Shown: positions 1 through 6,531 of the stretch, piece after piece
Layout of the letters: each line of letters begins with the position of its first letter
Position numbering within the stretch: position 1 is the stretch's first letter
Origin: an uncultured Oscillospiraceae bacterium
GTDB taxonomy: Bacteria > Bacillota > Clostridia > Oscillospirales > Oscillospiraceae
Length of the DNA stretch: 18,232 bases
NCBI GenBank assembly: GCA_910583885.1
Contig: CAJUAC010000022.1
Span: forward strand, 1 to 18,232
Reading direction: 5' to 3'
Program-made: the position numbers and the translations under genes
The notes under the pieces: generated by a model
Told to the model about the DNA's origin: nothing
What the model saw: the letters and a program-made list of their open reading frames with translations, nothing else
The model's database searches: none

Positions 1-55
1 GTCTGTTGACACACGCCCCTCAAACGTGCCTGTCTACCAGTTCCAGCACACTCGC
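1..55 (-). tRNA. tRNA-Leu (anticodon GAG), 5' part only
   Basis: Read on the minus strand, position 55 begins a tRNA: a seven-base acceptor strand (GCGAGTG), TG at positions 8-9, a D arm containing CTGGAACTGGTAGACAG, and an anticodon arm CACGT-TTGAGGG-GCGTG. The five-base-pair anticodon stem (one G-U pair) closes a loop whose central triplet is GAG, which reads CUC/CUU leucine codons. What follows (TGTCAACAGAC) looks like the start of the long variable arm typical of tRNA-Leu. The 3' half lies beyond the left edge, so the acceptor pairing cannot be checked. Confidence 0.85.
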
Positions 56-87
56 ATTTACTGCTCTCAGGTCAACCAACGTTGCCT

Positions 88-150
88 ATTATAGCCCCTT
101 GATCCCGATTTGTCAATAGCTATTTTCCAAAAATCCCAAAAATTTTTGCC
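88..150 (-). promoter_or_regulatory. Consensus sigma-A promoter of the tRNA-Leu, with A/T-rich upstream tract
   Basis: On the minus strand TTGACA (complement of 111-116) is followed after exactly 17 bases by TATAAT (complement of 88-93), a perfect match to the vegetative consensus. The -10 ends about 33 bases before the tRNA 5' end. Just upstream of the -35, about 117-150, lies an A/T-rich tract of A and T runs that could act as an UP element, as is common for stable-RNA genes. Confidence 0.85.
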
Positions 151-320
151 CCCCGGGAAAGGTACCCCCTCCTCCCCGCCGCAAGCCCTGCTATCCCTTG
201 TTTCCTGCAACAAAAACCATATATCGGGACAGGCCCAGCTGCCTGGTTCCGGCACGTAGGGATGGATGGGGAAAATTGGGACATATTGTGGGATCTGTCA
301 CTTACCAACCTGGGATTATC

Positions 321-329
321 TGCTATAAT
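321..329 (+). promoter_or_regulatory. Extended -10 promoter of the TetR gene
   Basis: TGC-TATAAT at 321-329 is an extended -10 element 45 bases before the TetR start. The hexamer 17 bases upstream (CTTACC) is a poor -35, as is usual for extended -10 promoters. The rest of the 319-base gap between the tRNA and the TetR gene (56-374) holds only this and the divergent tRNA promoter. No further gene or operator is visible in it. Confidence 0.6.
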
Positions 330-374
330 CAAATCACTTGGGGCGGCCTGCCCCAGCGGCTGGGAGGGGATTCG

Positions 375-932
375 ATGCCGGATTCCAATATTACAAAAAA
401 AGCGCTGGCCCAGTCCCTGAAGGAACTGATGGGGAAGCGGCCCTTTTCCAAGATCAGTGTAGCGGATATCTGTGAGAGCTGCGGCATGAGCCGCAAGAGC
501 TTCTACTACCACTTTAAGGACAAATATGACCTGGTACACTGGATTTTCAATGTGGAATTCATCCAGTCGATCCGGGGGATGGGCCAGGGGAGCAGCTGGG
601 ACCTGTTCCGGGCGCTCTGCTTCTACTTCTACCAGGAGAGGGACTTTTACCGCTGTGCCATCCAGATCGAGGGACAGAACTCCTTCCGGGAGTATTTCCA
701 GGAGGTAACTGCACCGGTGATTGAGACCCTGGCGGCGGAACTCTTTGCAGAAAATGCTGACCGGGAGTTCTGTGTCACCTTTTTTGCGGACGCGATCCTG
801 GCGGCAACGCTCCGTTGGCTGTCGGCCCCCAGGCCGGAGCCGCCGGAAAAATACCTGGAGCGCCTGCACCGCCTGCTGGTAATGGGGGCGCGGCAGGTGC
901 TGACCGATTTGGAGCCGCAGGAACGGCGGTAG
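375..932 (+). CDS. TetR/AcrR-family transcriptional regulator
   Basis: This is a 185-residue DNA-binding regulator. Residues 1-50 form a TetR-type helix-turn-helix: the region after the start reads ITKKALAQSLKELM, then FSKISVADICESCGMSRKSF and YYHFKDKYDLVHW, the classic recognition-helix ending. The remainder is a helical ligand-binding domain, resembling the C-terminal domain of DhaS-like TetR proteins (FYRCAIQIEGQNSF, then VTFFADAILAATLRWLS). The start at 375 was chosen because GGGAGGGGA lies just upstream; longer in-frame starts from 198 lack both a ribosome binding site and homology. It converges on the cluster-less radical SAM homologue and is followed by a hairpin terminator. Its target is unknown; the neighbouring radical SAM promoter, which holds palindromes of suitable size, is the obvious candidate (inference). 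The inducer cannot be predicted. Confidence 0.9.
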   Translation: MPDSNITKKALAQSLKELMGKRPFSKISVADICESCGMSRKSFYYHFKDKYDLVHWIFNVEFIQSIRGMGQGSSWDLFRALCFYFYQERDFYRCAIQIEGQNSFREYFQEVTAPVIETLAAELFAENADREFCVTFFADAILAATLRWLSAPRPEPPEKYLERLHRLLVMGARQVLTDLEPQERR

Positions 933-944
933 ACGGCATTTCAT

Positions 945-993
945 ATGGGGAGGCGGGCACGGCGCAAGGCTGTGCCTACCTCCCCATTATTTA
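945..993 (+). terminator. Intrinsic terminator after the TetR gene
   Basis: Arms ATGGGGAGG (945-953) and CCTCCCCAT (979-987) pair perfectly. An inner GGCAC/GTGCC stem lies at 956-960 and 972-976. The T-rich tail TATTTAT follows on the plus strand. It starts 13 bases after the TetR stop. On the minus strand no U-run follows, so it probably terminates only TetR transcripts efficiently. Confidence 0.75.
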
Positions 994-1026
994 TATGTAT
1001 TGGCAGCAGCCAGCACTGCCCGCGTT

Positions 1027-2016
1027 TTACGCGCCCAGGAGGGCGTCCCAGAAGGGGCGCGCACCTGCCGGGCGCTCCTGCCCATCCAGAAGCATGGTGG
1101 CCTGCCCATCCGGAAGGACGCCTACAAAGCAGGAGCCCCCGGAGATGATGCCGTCCACCAGGAGGATATCATCATAGTAGTCAAATACCAGGAGCGGATA
1201 CCGGGGGCTGCCCCAGCCCTCCCGGGTGAATTGGCGCAACCGGGTGCGCTCCGCCTCGCCGCAGCTGGGCGCGGGTATCAGGAAGGCCACCGTGCCGCCC
1301 TCATATTGGATATCCTCCAAGGAGCGCGCTGCCGCCTCCAGGCCGTCCGCCTCGCACAGCCGCCAGAAACCATACAGCCGCCGCTCCTCCCGCAGCGCAG
1401 CAGCAGCCTCCTGCCACCCGCCAGCGGATGTATCCACCAGGACCATGAGGTTATCCAGCCCTGACAGCTGGCTGCTGGCCCGGGTTACTGCCTCCGGCGC
1501 GGCAAAGAGCAGGAAGGCCCCCAGCGGCGCACTTTTGATGAGGGCGGCTGCTTTCCCCAGGGCGGCCTGGTCTGCGCCGGTGTGAAGGAAATAGGTATAG
1601 ATCCCGTACTCCTGCCCTGCCTGCAGCAGGGCCCCCCAGTCCGGCCCTTCCGCCCCACCCTCCATATGGAGGGTCAGGGACCAGGGTACGTCCAGGCCCT
1701 GCTTGGCCTCGCAGCGCCGGATACTCTGCGCGCCTACTGTCCAGCTCTGCCAGCCTATGTTCACGCCGAACCTTGTCAGATTCCGCGTCTCTGTCTGGCG
1801 CACTGTCCGGCAGACCAGCTCATAGTAGGGGCACCCCTCGTCCTCCAGGACGCTGCGCATGATCCCCATATAGTGCTTCTGGAACCGGCCGGTGGCCGCC
1901 GTGATCCCCATATCCACCAGGTTGCGCAGCCCGCGCTCCGGATCCTCCGCGATCCTGCGGATGCCGCGGTCCACCATCGACTCGATGACAGCCCTGGTTA
2001 TTGCGTTTGTTTCCAT
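1027..2016 (-). CDS. Radical SAM homologue lacking all cluster-binding cysteines (putative pseudoenzyme)
   Basis: This 329-residue protein is not obviously any catalogued family on its own, but it aligns end to end by eye with the divergently encoded radical SAM protein at 2226-3608. Matching blocks are EDPERGLRNLVDM with EKDPEANALKVMDM, PYYELV with NWYELV, VPWSLTLHM with IPWAILLDP (Pro-Trp at 111-112 in both), GIYTYFLHTG with GTYMYIFTGG, the APSCGEAERTRLRQF/TPAQREEVYRRIRAF stretch, and DGIISGG with GGCIAGG. The CxxxCxxC loop is replaced by a Gly/Glu stretch (about 118-126), GGEP is gone, and the SPASM-region cysteines are replaced (GGC by DGI, EPC by ATM). It ends where the homologue's C-terminal cysteine region begins. 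A radical SAM reaction is therefore not expected; partner, regulator or substrate binder are possible roles (inference). The start at 2016 is preceded by AAGGGAAGGGGGG. Confidence 0.8.
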   Translation of the reverse strand: METNAITRAVIESMVDRGIRRIAEDPERGLRNLVDMGITAATGRFQKHYMGIMRSVLEDEGCPYYELVCRTVRQTETRNLTRFGVNIGWQSWTVGAQSIRRCEAKQGLDVPWSLTLHMEGGAEGPDWGALLQAGQEYGIYTYFLHTGADQAALGKAAALIKSAPLGAFLLFAAPEAVTRASSQLSGLDNLMVLVDTSAGGWQEAAAALREERRLYGFWRLCEADGLEAAARSLEDIQYEGGTVAFLIPAPSCGEAERTRLRQFTREGWGSPRYPLLVFDYYDDILLVDGIISGGSCFVGVLPDGQATMLLDGQERPAGARPFWDALLGA

Positions 2017-2122
2017 GCCAGCCCCCCTTCCCTTTTATTACTCTGCCAACAGGATACCGCCCTTTCCTGGGAATAGGAAGGGACAGATTCCCCAAACCGT
2101 CCCAAAAGGTGAGGCGCGGGCC

Positions 2123-2191
2123 GGGCTGTCTCAAAATGGTACAGCCCAGTTGGTTTGCCTGATGACAACCTCCGGCAGGTTCCGCTATGAT
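2123..2191 (+). promoter_or_regulatory. Radical SAM gene promoter with two inverted repeats
   Basis: ATGACA (2162-2167), an 18-base spacer and TATGAT (2186-2191) form a good vegetative promoter for the radical SAM gene, giving a leader of roughly 28 bases. A perfect dyad, AACCT-ccggc-AGGTT (2167-2181), fills most of the spacer. A second, GGGCTGT-N11-ACAGCCC (2123-2147), lies just upstream. Both are placed where a repressor could act. The whole 209-base divergent gap (2017-2225) holds no other gene; the promoter for the minus-strand gene is not clear. Confidence 0.55.
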
Positions 2192-2225
2192 GTGGGCAAA
2201 CAAACAGGAAAGGAGCTCACATATC

Positions 2226-3608
2226 ATGAGCAATCTGGCAGATACCGTCAAAAACGCAGCGTATACAGCGGCTATCCAGCGGGCGCTGGGCTATTTGGAG
2301 AAGGATCCGGAGGCAAACGCCCTCAAGGTTATGGACATGGTGGACCGGTTCACCCCTGGCGGTTGGTACCGCTCCCAGCGGCAGGCCGTGCGCCACGCCC
2401 TGGAGAGCAAGAACAACTGGTATGAGCTGGTGATGAAGGTGTTTGACCTGGATCCCGGTGTGCGCCAGGCATTTATCCAGAACTTCCTGGTCAACGCCAG
2501 CCTCACCGGCAGCGCTGTCCAGGAGGAGGCCTCCCTGCGGGAGAGCTGCAACATCCCCTGGGCCATCCTGCTGGACCCCACCTCGGCCTGCAACCTCCAC
2601 TGCACCGGCTGCTGGGCGGCGGAGTACGGCAACCAGCTGAACCTGTCCCTGGAGGAGATGGATTCCATTGTCTCACAGGGGAAGCAGCTGGGGACATACA
2701 TGTACATTTTCACCGGCGGCGAACCCCTGGTGCGCAAGAAGGACGTGCTGGCACTGTGCGAGCGGCATCCGGACTGCGAGTTCCTGTCCTTCACCAACGG
2801 CACGCTCATTGACGGGCCGTTCTGCGCGGACATGCTGCGGGTGAAGAACTTCGTCCCCGCCTTGAGCGTAGAGGGCTTTGAGGCCGCCACCGACGGCCGC
2901 CGGGGCAGCGGCACCTATCAAAAGGCCGTCCGCGCCATGGAGCTGCTCAAGTCCCACGGCCTGCCCTTTGGCATTTCCACCTGCTATACCAGCGCCAACT
3001 TCGCAGACGTGACCAGCGAGGCGTATTTTGACCAGATGCTGGAGTGGGGGGCACTGTTTGTCTGGTACTTCCACTACATGCCGGTTGGACAGGGGGCTGT
3101 CCCTTCCCTGCTGCCTACCCCGGCGCAGCGGGAGGAGGTCTACCGCCGGATCCGCGCCTTTCGGGAGACCAAGGCAATTTTCAGTATGGATTTCCAGAAC
3201 GACGCGGAGTATGTGGGCGGGTGTATCGCCGGCGGGCGGCGGTACCTCCACATCAGCGCCGCCGGTGACGTAGAGCCCTGCGTTTTCATCCACTATTCCA
3301 ATGTGAATATCCGGGACTGCACCCTGCTGGAGGCCCTCAAGAGCCCGCTCTTTATGGCCTACCACGACAGCCAGCCCTTCAACAGCAATATGCTCCGGCC
3401 CTGCCCCATGCTGGAAAACCCAGAGAAGCTGCGGGAGATGGTCAAGCGCACCAACGCGAAGCCCACCGGCTACGAGGCCCCAGAGGATGTGGACACCCTC
3501 TGCGACCGCACAACGCCCTACGCAGAGGAGTGGACGCCAGTGTCCGAAGCGCTGTGGGAGAAGCACAGCTGCGGCGGATGCACGGGGGGCACCTCCCGCA
3601 GCGTATAA
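2226..3608 (+). CDS. Radical SAM protein with SPASM-like C-terminal cysteines, function unknown
   Basis: This is a 460-residue enzyme. Residues 1-110 are a helical N-terminal region. The radical SAM barrel begins at IPWAILLDPTSAC with the [4Fe-4S]/SAM motif C122-NLH-C126-TG-C129, followed by the SAM-contacting FTGGEP at 162-167 and LSFTNGT. Near the C-terminus C333, C352 (AAGDVEPC), C365 and C393 (NMLRPC) resemble the auxiliary-cluster arrangement of SPASM/twitch proteins; C426, C449 and C452 (CGGC) follow. The start at 2226 is set by AAAGGAG ten bases upstream; in-frame ATGs at 2187 and 2190 overlap the -10 box. Radical SAM enzymes cleave SAM to a 5'-deoxyadenosyl radical; SPASM members often modify peptides or activate sulfatases. 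No precursor peptide or sulfatase lies nearby, so the substrate is unknown. It is divergent from its own cluster-less homologue. The assignment to radical SAM is secure; the subfamily is not. Confidence 0.9.
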   Translation: MSNLADTVKNAAYTAAIQRALGYLEKDPEANALKVMDMVDRFTPGGWYRSQRQAVRHALESKNNWYELVMKVFDLDPGVRQAFIQNFLVNASLTGSAVQEEASLRESCNIPWAILLDPTSACNLHCTGCWAAEYGNQLNLSLEEMDSIVSQGKQLGTYMYIFTGGEPLVRKKDVLALCERHPDCEFLSFTNGTLIDGPFCADMLRVKNFVPALSVEGFEAATDGRRGSGTYQKAVRAMELLKSHGLPFGISTCYTSANFADVTSEAYFDQMLEWGALFVWYFHYMPVGQGAVPSLLPTPAQREEVYRRIRAFRETKAIFSMDFQNDAEYVGGCIAGGRRYLHISAAGDVEPCVFIHYSNVNIRDCTLLEALKSPLFMAYHDSQPFNSNMLRPCPMLENPEKLREMVKRTNAKPTGYEAPEDVDTLCDRTTPYAEEWTPVSEALWEKHSCGGCTGGTSRSV

Positions 3609-3609
3609 C

Positions 3610-3626
3610 CGCCCGCCAAGCGGGCG
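3610..3626. terminator. GC hairpin between the convergent radical SAM and kinase genes
   Basis: CGCCCGC (3610-3616), loop CAA and GCGGGCG (3620-3626) form a seven-base-pair hairpin in the 32-base gap between convergent stops. No T-run follows on either strand, so its efficiency as a terminator is doubtful. Confidence 0.4.
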
Positions 3627-3640
3627 CCCCCTGGGAGCTC

Positions 3641-4552
3641 TCAGGCCCGCCCGGCGGAATGGGGTGCTTCCCGGAACTGCACCGTCACCGTCAGGCGCCC
3701 AGCACTGCACTGGGCGGAGATGGTCCCGCCCATCTGTTCTGTCAGCTGGCGGGCGATGGCCAGGCCCAGCCCGGCGGCACAGCGGCCGGTCTCCAGGGTA
3801 AAGTACCGGTCAAACAGCTGCTGTGCCAACACCTGGGTCATCCCGGGTGCAGCATTGGAAAAGGTGAGCGTCCCCTCCCTGTCCAGGGAGATGGCCAAAT
3901 CCCCTGCACTGTACTTCACCGCGTTGGAGAGGATATTGCCCAGCACACGCCCCAGTGCGGCAGCATCCAGCCGCCGCACCACCGGTACGCCGGGCAGGGA
4001 GACCTCCGGCACAATGCCCCGCGCAGAGAGGACGGCATACCAGGCCGCCAGGCTCTCCTCCAGGGCGCGGTCCAGGCGCACCTCCTCCACCTCCAGGGCC
4101 CTCCCGGAGACAGAGACCGCGTATTGGAAGAACTCCTCTGTCAGCCCCCGCAGATGGTCTGTCCGGCTGCGGATCAGGGCCAGATACCGCTTGGCATCGC
4201 CGCCCAGCTCCTCCCTCTCCAGCAGGTCCAGATAGCCGCAGATGGCAGTCAGGGGGGTGCGCAGGTCGTGGGACATCCCGGCAACCGCCTCCTTCAGGGC
4301 CTGGTCCCCCTGCTGGTACCGCTGGCGCTGCTGGCGCAGCAGCCGGAGCTGGCGGTTGAGCCCGGCGGCCAGGCGGCGCATAGCACGGTCCTGGCTGGAG
4401 AGCGCCAGGACCGTGTTGGTGTCCATCTCCAGGCGCTCGTCAAGCCCGCGGCGGATCTCCTCCGCCGCCCGGCGCATCAGGGCAATTTTCCAAATCAGAA
4501 GCAGGACTGCTGCCGCCAGCGCGGCACATAGGGCGATCAGAGCTGATTGCAT
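3641..4552 (-). CDS. Sensor histidine kinase with one N-terminal membrane helix
   Basis: This 303-residue kinase starts with a single hydrophobic helix (about 4-21), followed by a charged coiled linker (25-90). The phosphoacceptor box is MSHDLRTPLT with His95, and the ATP-binding domain has the N box ILSNAVKYS and the G2 box AAGLGLAIARQL. The usual DxGxG box is replaced by FSNAAPG, a variant seen in a common Firmicutes kinase group, so activity is still likely. There is almost no extracellular domain, which suggests it senses within the membrane or through the transporter, as in bacitracin/lantibiotic kinases. Start at 4552: AAAAAGGGG lies 8-9 bases upstream; longer ORF versions extend across the MerR promoter and are rejected. 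The likely partner is the response regulator at 8382-9038, although the MerR gene and the transporter lie between. C. difficile cprK is likewise coded beside its transporter and away from its regulator (established knowledge). Confidence 0.87.
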   Translation of the reverse strand: MQSALIALCAALAAAVLLLIWKIALMRRAAEEIRRGLDERLEMDTNTVLALSSQDRAMRRLAAGLNRQLRLLRQQRQRYQQGDQALKEAVAGMSHDLRTPLTAICGYLDLLEREELGGDAKRYLALIRSRTDHLRGLTEEFFQYAVSVSGRALEVEEVRLDRALEESLAAWYAVLSARGIVPEVSLPGVPVVRRLDAAALGRVLGNILSNAVKYSAGDLAISLDREGTLTFSNAAPGMTQVLAQQLFDRYFTLETGRCAAGLGLAIARQLTEQMGGTISAQCSAGRLTVTVQFREAPHSAGRA

Positions 4553-4613
4553 GGCAGGAACCCCTTTTTGCTGCCAGGGGGCGCAGGCCCCTGAAAATTT
4601 TTTAAAAAATCTG

Positions 4614-4645
4614 CTTGACATTCTCACTGTGTCAAGGTGTATCCT
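4614..4645 (+). promoter_or_regulatory. MerR-type promoter with 19-base spacer and perfect dyad
   Basis: TTGACA (4615-4620) and TATCCT (4640-4645) are separated by 19 bases, the overlong spacing typical of MerR-activated promoters. A perfect dyad CTTGACA-N9-TGTCAAG (4614-4636) covers the -35 and half the spacer. Its second arm is itself a TTGACA on the minus strand, facing the histidine kinase gene, although the matching minus-strand -10 is weak. This suggests autoregulation by the MerR protein and possible co-control of the kinase (inference). Confidence 0.65.
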
Positions 4646-4689
4646 ACCATACAGGAACCGGTTCCGCAACAAACGATGAGGAGAATGCC

Positions 4690-5478
4690 ATGCTGACAAT
4701 TGGTGAATTTTCCGGCCTGAGCCATGTGACGCCCCGGATGCTGCGCCATTATGACGCTTTGGGGCTGCTGCGCCCGGAGGCGGTAGGCGAAAACGGCTAC
4801 CGCTACTACCGGCAGGAGCAGCTGTCCGCCTTGATCCGGATCCAATGGCTGGCAGGTTACGGGTTTTCCCTCCATGAGATCGGCCCGCTGCTGTCCATGG
4901 AGGACGGGGAGCTGCTGGAGCGCCTGCGGCAGCGGCAGCTGGTACTCCGGCGGGAGCTGCGGGCAAAGCAGGCGCAGCTGCACCAGTTGGAGCGGGACAT
5001 CCTCCGGCTGGAAGGAGTAACGATCATGGAAAACACGTATCATGTCATCCTGTTGGAGGATCCGGAGCAGAAGGTCTTTTCGATCCGGAAAACCATCGGC
5101 GTGGACCAGTACCACGCGCTGTTTGACGAGCTGCGCCGGGAGGCGGCGGCACGCGGCCTGGCCCAGGCGGGGCCCATCCAAATGCTCTACCACGACCCGG
5201 ATTTCAGCCGCGAGCTCTCCGATGTGGAGGCCCAGATGGTGGTGGCCCAGGATGGGCCGGACGTGTCCATCAAGCCCCGGTCCCTCTGCGCCGCGGTGCA
5301 GCACAGGGGGTCCTATGAGAACCTCCACCGGGCCTATGAGGCGCTGTGCGGCTGGCTGGCGGAGCATGTGGAGTACCGGCCCTGTGGGGCGGCCATGGAC
5401 CGGTATCTGAATGACCCGCACCAGACAGCGGAGGAGGATCTGGAGACAGGGGTGCTCTTCCCGGTGGAAAAAGTATAG
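4690..5478 (+). CDS. MerR-family regulator with GyrI-like effector-binding domain
   Basis: This is a 262-residue two-domain regulator. Residues 1-70 are a winged MerR helix-turn-helix (MLTIGEFSGLSHVTPRMLRH, then YDALGLLRPEAVGENGYRYY). Residues 75-115 form the dimerising coiled coil, rich in Glu, Arg and Leu. From about 120 (MENTYHVILLEDPEQKVFSI) to the end is a GyrI-like/AraC effector-binding domain of the BmrR type, which usually binds cationic or lipophilic drugs. The start at 4690 follows GAGGAGAA; the ORF extends upstream to 4615 but that start lies in the promoter. It is transcribed opposite to its neighbours and separates the histidine kinase from the ABC transporter genes. The family activates promoters by twisting overlong spacers, and its own promoter has one. 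Its own likely target is itself and perhaps the kinase; the ligand is unknown. Confidence 0.92.
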   Translation: MLTIGEFSGLSHVTPRMLRHYDALGLLRPEAVGENGYRYYRQEQLSALIRIQWLAGYGFSLHEIGPLLSMEDGELLERLRQRQLVLRRELRAKQAQLHQLERDILRLEGVTIMENTYHVILLEDPEQKVFSIRKTIGVDQYHALFDELRREAAARGLAQAGPIQMLYHDPDFSRELSDVEAQMVVAQDGPDVSIKPRSLCAAVQHRGSYENLHRAYEALCGWLAEHVEYRPCGAAMDRYLNDPHQTAEEDLETGVLFPVEKV

Positions 5479-5494
5479 AAGGAATACCTTTGCT

Positions 5495-5529
5495 GAAGAG
5501 GCCCGGGGGCTATGCCCCCGGGCCTCTTC
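5495..5529. terminator. Strong bidirectional GC hairpin
   Basis: Perfect 16-base-pair stem: GAAGAGGCCCGGGGGC (5495-5510), loop TAT, and its complement (5514-5529). It lies between the convergent MerR gene (stop 5478) and the 49-residue membrane ORF (stop 5538), so it probably ends both transcripts. Neither side carries a T-run, so it is not a textbook intrinsic terminator. Confidence 0.65.
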
Positions 5530-5537
5530 CACGCGTC

Positions 5538-5687
5538 CTAATCAGGGAACCCTGCGGGGCTGTTTGAGATCCGCTTTCTGAAAAAGGTGGCCAGCCAGGA
5601 GCACAGCGCCAGCATCAGCAGCGCGGCCAGCCGCAAGGGGCGGGATTGGGCCAGCTTCACCATTTCGCATTTCAAAAGCCGGTTCAT
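5538..5687 (-). CDS. Small one-helix membrane protein (49 residues), last gene of the transporter operon
   Basis: A minus-strand ORF beginning MNRLLKCEMVKLAQSRPLRL and ending SNSPAGFPD. It has a positively charged N-terminus, one hydrophobic helix (about 18-36, ending LATFF) and an RKR stop-transfer. The start is preceded by AGGAGGGGCAA, an excellent ribosome binding site only five bases from ATG, and it begins nine bases after the stop of the preceding permease. Its first 36 residues resemble the N-termini of the two upstream permeases (LLRANFYRLGRDRTFR and LRANLWRLVKSRAFH), so it could be the remnant of a third permease or a small accessory subunit. Only 59 bases separate it from the MerR stop, so no lost downstream part remains. 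Function unknown; expression is likely given the RBS and spacing. Confidence 0.7.
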   Translation of the reverse strand: MNRLLKCEMVKLAQSRPLRLAALLMLALCSWLATFFRKRISNSPAGFPD

Positions 5688-5696
5688 TTGCCCCTC

Positions 5697-6518
5697 CTAT
5701 TTCAAGTCCTTTTTGAGGAAGACGGCCAGCCCCGCGCCGGTACTGGCGGCGGCAACGCCCAAGCTCAGCAGCGGCAGACGCCAGAGGTTGGGCGTGTCCA
5801 GGCGGCTGACCTGGAGGGACTGCCCCGTGGGAAGCAGGTCCAGGAGGAACTGCCAGAAGGCCAGGCGGGCTTCGCCGTTCTCCACTGCCGTACCATCGGC
5901 CATGCGGTGGACGAGATACTCCATCTGGCGGAATCCATAGGAGCACAGGAGGGACGCCAGCATCACCAGCAACAGGGCTGCCACTGCGGCGGCGGACGGG
6001 CTGCTCATCGAGGCGGTCAGCAGCTTCATCACTGCGGCCCAGGCCGCCCGGGCCAGCAGCGCCGTGGCGATCCAGGCCAGCACCTGCCCGGGGGAGGCCC
6101 GCAGCAGGACCCCGCTCATCCCCATCACCGGGTAGACGCACAGTGCGCCCGCCAGGAGGAGGGACAGCAGATCCAGCCCCACGGCGGCCAATATGCAGGT
6201 GGCCAGGTCCGCCAGATAGATTTCCGTCCGGGTGTGGCCCACGGTCAGTTTGTTGCGCAGGGTGTGCTCCCCGTATTCCGTGCCCAGGTAGAGGGCCAGC
6301 AGCGGGGCCATGATCAGCGAGGGGATGGTCAGGTAGCCCATCAGGCCGAACCCGGCGGTCAGCACGGACTCCAGGGTGTAACTGCCCGTACCGGTGGCAT
6401 AGTGGTCCCAGCAGACCAGGACGATCAGGGCTGTGTAGGCCAGCATGGCCGCCAGGGCCAGATGGAACGCGCGGCTTTTCACCAGCCGCCAGAGATTGGC
6501 GCGCAATACATTCCGCAT
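5697..6518 (-). CDS. ABC-2 type transporter permease (LanG/E-like, second)
   Basis: A 273-residue integral membrane protein with about six hydrophobic segments (for example ALAAMLAYTALIVLVCW, then TIPSLIMAPLLALYLG and the C-terminal LLSLGVAAASTGAGLAVFL). It carries the ABC-2 permease hallmark GTEYGEHTLRNKLTVGHTR in the first cytoplasmic loop, also seen in the upstream permease, so the two arose by duplication. It probably pairs with that permease and the ATPase to expel or block membrane-active peptides. GAGGAGG sits between the previous stop and this start, with a 13-base gap, consistent with one operon. It ends DLK like its partner. Confidence 0.88.
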   Translation of the reverse strand: MRNVLRANLWRLVKSRAFHLALAAMLAYTALIVLVCWDHYATGTGSYTLESVLTAGFGLMGYLTIPSLIMAPLLALYLGTEYGEHTLRNKLTVGHTRTEIYLADLATCILAAVGLDLLSLLLAGALCVYPVMGMSGVLLRASPGQVLAWIATALLARAAWAAVMKLLTASMSSPSAAAVAALLLVMLASLLCSYGFRQMEYLVHRMADGTAVENGEARLAFWQFLLDLLPTGQSLQVSRLDTPNLWRLPLLSLGVAAASTGAGLAVFLKKDLK

Positions 6519-6531
6519 CCGTCCGCCCTCC

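Noticed and set aside
2673..3710. 345-codon minus-strand ORF
   Set aside because: Antisense of the radical SAM gene and spans its stop into the kinase gene; no recognisable domain.
3641..4552. Inactive kinase because the DxGxG box is missing
   Set aside because: Asn in place of Asp with the same surrounding pattern is common in a Firmicutes kinase group that keeps H, N and G2 boxes, so inactivity is not supported.
4575..4604. Possible terminator hairpin before the MerR promoter
   Set aside because: The CAGGGG/CCCCTG stem is followed by AAAA before any T-run, and no plus-strand gene precedes it to be terminated.
5538..5687. Frameshifted remains of a full third permease
   Set aside because: Only 59 bases, containing a hairpin, lie between its stop and the MerR stop, so no frame-shifted continuation exists here.
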